In this document: in pieces, positions 62,190 to 64,000 of the stretch
Layout: each line of letters begins with the position of its first letter
Numbering within the stretch: position 1 is the stretch's first letter
NCBI RefSeq assembly: GCF_014204325.1
Contig: NZ_JACHKT010000008.1
Location: 1 to 64,000 of the forward strand
DNA from: Arcicella rosea
Lineage (GTDB): Bacteria > Bacteroidota > Bacteroidia > Cytophagales > Spirosomataceae
Length of the DNA: 64,000 nt
Direction: 5' to 3'
Made by a program: the position numbers and the translations under genes
Notes under the pieces: model-generated
What the model saw: only the letters and a program-made list of their open reading frames with translations
What the model was told of the DNA's origin: nothing
The model's database searches: none

Positions 62190-63221
62190 TTGGAACATAT
62201 AACAATTAAAGATATTGCCAAAGCCTTAAATCTCTCGACTTCAACCGTTTCGAGAGCATTAAGAGGAAGTCATGAAATTAATCCTGAGACTAAACGTTTG
62301 GTGATGGAGTATGCCGAAAAATTCAATTATCAACCCAACCCAATTGCATTAAGTTTAAAGGAAAATAAAAGTAGGTCTATTGGTGTAATCGTTCCTGAAA
62401 TTGATAATCCATTTTTCTCGCAAGCCATTAACGGCATTGAAGACATTGCTTATAACAAAGGTTATCAAGTAGTTATCTTCCAAAGTCATGAATCTTATGA
62501 ACGAGAAGTAATTAATACACAGCATATTACTTCAAGACGTGTGGATGGTTTATTGATTTCGCTTTCAGGACAAACGACCAATGTTGAACACCTAAAAAAC
62601 TTGCATGACAAAGGATTGCCCATTGTGCTATTCGACCGTATTTCAGATGAAATAGATACCCATAAAGTGATTTCTGATAATTTTGAAGGTTCGTTTAATG
62701 GAACAGAACATCTAATTAAAACAGGAAGAAAAAGGATTGCACATATTGCTGCGTCGCCTTATTTATCTATCACAAAAGAAAGAGTAAAAGGGTACTTGGC
62801 AGCTTTAGAGAAGTATAATATTCCTGTAGATGAATCTTTGTTGAAATATTGTAATTATGGTTTACAAGATATTGAATTTGTGATAGACCAACTTTTCTCC
62901 AACGAAACGCCTCCTGATGCCATTTTTACCGCAAGTGATAGATTGGCTTTGGGTTGTTTAAGTACATTACAAAAAAGGAGTATCAAAATTCCAGAAGATA
63001 TAGCATTGATAGGTTTTACTAATTTAAAAGTAGCGTCCCTTTTAGCACCATCGCTCAGTACCATTGTACAACCCGCTTTGGATATGGGCAAACGTTCAGC
63101 AGCATTATTATTTGATTTAATTGAGAATACTTCAAAACTGCCTAAAAGCTATCAAACTTTTAAATTATATACAGAATTGATTGTTCGAAATTCATCTGTG
63201 GTGAAGCGTGGTGAGGACTAA
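62190..63221 (+). CDS. LacI-family transcriptional regulator
   Basis: This 343-residue regulator has the LacI helix-turn-helix at the N-terminus (TIKDIAKALNLSTSTVSRAL) with the hinge helix region NPIALSLKENKSRSIGVIVP. A periplasmic-binding-like sensor domain follows (about 62-335: DNPFFSQAINGIEDIAYNKG, RRVDGLLISLSG, PDAIFTASDRLALG). The sugar or uronate inducer is unknown but is presumably a product of the neighbouring glycan genes. The TTG start is needed to keep the DNA-binding helix. Confidence 0.9.
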   Translation: MEHITIKDIAKALNLSTSTVSRALRGSHEINPETKRLVMEYAEKFNYQPNPIALSLKENKSRSIGVIVPEIDNPFFSQAINGIEDIAYNKGYQVVIFQSHESYEREVINTQHITSRRVDGLLISLSGQTTNVEHLKNLHDKGLPIVLFDRISDEIDTHKVISDNFEGSFNGTEHLIKTGRKRIAHIAASPYLSITKERVKGYLAALEKYNIPVDESLLKYCNYGLQDIEFVIDQLFSNETPPDAIFTASDRLALGCLSTLQKRSIKIPEDIALIGFTNLKVASLLAPSLSTIVQPALDMGKRSAALLFDLIENTSKLPKSYQTFKLYTELIVRNSSVVKRGED

Positions 63222-63269
63222 AACATTTAGTTTTAACCCAAAATACTGTCAAGCTTTTTTAGGATGTGA

Positions 63270-63605
63270 CAAGATGGCAATTACATCAAACAAGATGACA
63301 ATTGCATCGAACAAGATACTAATTCTATGAAACAAGATGACCATTTCATCAAACAAGATGCTCGTTCAATGAAACAAGATGACCATTACATCAAACAATA
63401 TGCTCATTCAATGAAACAAGATGACCATTACATCAAACAATATGCTCATTCAATGAAACAAGATGACCATTACATCAAACAATATGCTCGTTCAATGAAA
63501 CAAGATGACAATTGCATCAAACAAGATGCTCGTTCAATGAAACAAGATGGCTATTACATTAAACAAGATGCCCGTTCAATGAAACAAGTTGACCATTACA
63601 TCGAA
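63270..63605. repeat. 21-bp tandem array with 42-bp higher-order unit (array 3)
   Basis: Sixteen 21-bp units run without spacers. All begin CAAGATG or a one-base variant and end ATnAAA or close. Two types alternate from 63333: A has ACCATTACATC in the middle, B has CTCATTCAATG. A 103-residue frame (63327-63638) reads through as 14-residue repeats, but the twelve base differences I tallied against the A/B consensus fall at codon positions 1, 2 and 3 as 4, 6 and 2. This argues against selection on a protein. No spacers. Confidence 0.9.
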
Positions 63606-63647
63606 AATTTGGGAGAAGAATCTAAGGAAAGGCTTTAAAATAAAACA

Positions 63648-63674
63648 GCAGGCATGATTTAGTTTCATGCCTGC
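63648..63674 (-). terminator. Terminator of the GH95-like gene
   Basis: A 10-bp stem GCAGGCATGA/TCATGCCTGC lies 16 bp beyond the stop, with TTTTATTTTA following on the minus strand. Confidence 0.75.
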
Positions 63675-63689
63675 CATATTAAAGATTAC

Positions 63690-64000
63690 TTACAAACTTT
63701 TTAACACATAAACGCCGCCTTTAACAGTTTGGAACTCATAAGCATCAAATAATTTAGCTTTTTTCAAGCTTTGGTTTCCTACTAACTTTAGGCTATTTGG
63801 TGTTTTGATAATGCAATTTCCGCCTATCGACGAACGAATTACTAATTGCGTTACTTGTTTATTTTTCCAAGTAATGTCTATTTCAAAACCTCCACGGGCT
63901 TTCATTCCTTTGATTTCACCATCTTGCCAATCGTCTGGAATAGCTGGCAAAATATTAACCAAACCATCATGACTTTGAACTACCATTTCTGAAATGCCAG
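63690..64000 (-). CDS. Partial CDS: GH95-like alpha-L-fucosidase, C-terminal end
   Basis: Only the last ~103 residues are inside the window; the gene runs off the right edge. GISEMVVQSHDGLVNILPAIP followed by DDWQDGEIKGMKARGGFEID is the C-terminal beta-domain pattern of GH95 alpha-L-fucosidases and alpha-galactosidases. With GH105 and the uronate-type permease it suggests use of fucose- or galactose-bearing pectic or hemicellulosic oligosaccharides. The catalytic domain is not visible. Confidence 0.75.
   Translation of the reverse strand, partial: GISEMVVQSHDGLVNILPAIPDDWQDGEIKGMKARGGFEIDITWKNKQVTQLVIRSSIGGNCIIKTPNSLKLVGNQSLKKAKLFDAYEFQTVKGGVYVLKSL

Noticed and set aside
63327-63638. 103-residue plus-strand frame of 14-residue repeats (MKQDDHYIKQYAHS type)
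   Set aside because: Substitutions do not favour third codon positions and the frame only exists because 21 is a multiple of three.

Overview
The window reads as AT-rich chromosomal DNA of a Bacteroidota bacterium, most likely of the order Cytophagales. The reasons are three parts of the type IX secretion (T9SS)/gliding apparatus (a C25 sortase-like protein with its own sorting domain, a PorP/SprF barrel, a PorE-like OmpA protein), promoter boxes of the Bacteroidota form TTTG...TAnnTTTG, weak Shine-Dalgarno sites, several TTG starts, and many surface lipoproteins. No rRNA, tRNA, prophage, CRISPR array or complete insertion sequence was seen.

Layout. 1-10.2 kb: an acetyltransferase divergent from a 1611-aa PorU2-like sortase, then a histidine kinase, a GT39-like glycosyltransferase and an acyltransferase. 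10.2-16 kb: a small XRE regulator, a NupG-like nucleoside transporter, a candidate small RNA and a PAS-PAS-GAF-PAS hybrid kinase. 16-19.5 kb: a compact housekeeping operon (rsmA, mgtE, dtd, a membrane protein, a MazG-like enzyme). 19.5-26.5 kb: a lipoprotein and the complete 2-oxoglutarate dehydrogenase set (lpd, sucB, sucA), each gene with its own terminator. 26.8-29.3 kb: PorP/SprF, a 21-bp tandem array and an FN3 protein. 29.4-33.7 kb: a GATC-type (MboI/DpnII-like) restriction-modification operon with an extra unknown gene. 33.7-37 kb: NRDE and DinB-like proteins and a YceI/beta-barrel/DM13 group. 37-42 kb: an atypical NtrC-like regulator, a nested-palindrome element, and a 72-bp direct repeat flanking a YidD-TPR-membrane fusion. 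42-50 kb: M24 peptidase, ATP-grasp enzyme, DbpA-like helicase, B12/radical-SAM enzyme and UbiA-like prenyltransferase. 50-57.5 kb: secreted Ig-like protein, vanadium-haloperoxidase-like PAP2 protein, cytochrome lipoprotein and PorE-like protein. 57.7-64 kb: a glycan-use locus (GH105, hexuronate-type MFS, LacI regulator, partial GH95).

How genes work together. The T9SS parts would export and anchor surface proteins. The GH105/ExuT-like/LacI/GH95 block would take up and degrade plant-type oligosaccharides. lpd-sucB-sucA form one enzyme complex. The two methyltransferases protect the host from the DpnII-like nuclease.

The most unusual signal is in the spacers. Three intergenic arrays (28017-28435, 44984-45109, 63270-63605) have unrelated sequences but share a strict 21-bp unit, and two share a 42-bp A/B higher-order unit. 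Twenty-one bp is about two turns of B-DNA. They have no CRISPR-like spacers, and in the clearest array changes do not favour third codon positions. GTAG-headed REP-like hairpins, one arranged as an inverted pair, a loopless 42-bp palindrome and GACT-word inverted repeats also lie between genes. All family calls are from motif recognition by eye; no database search was run.
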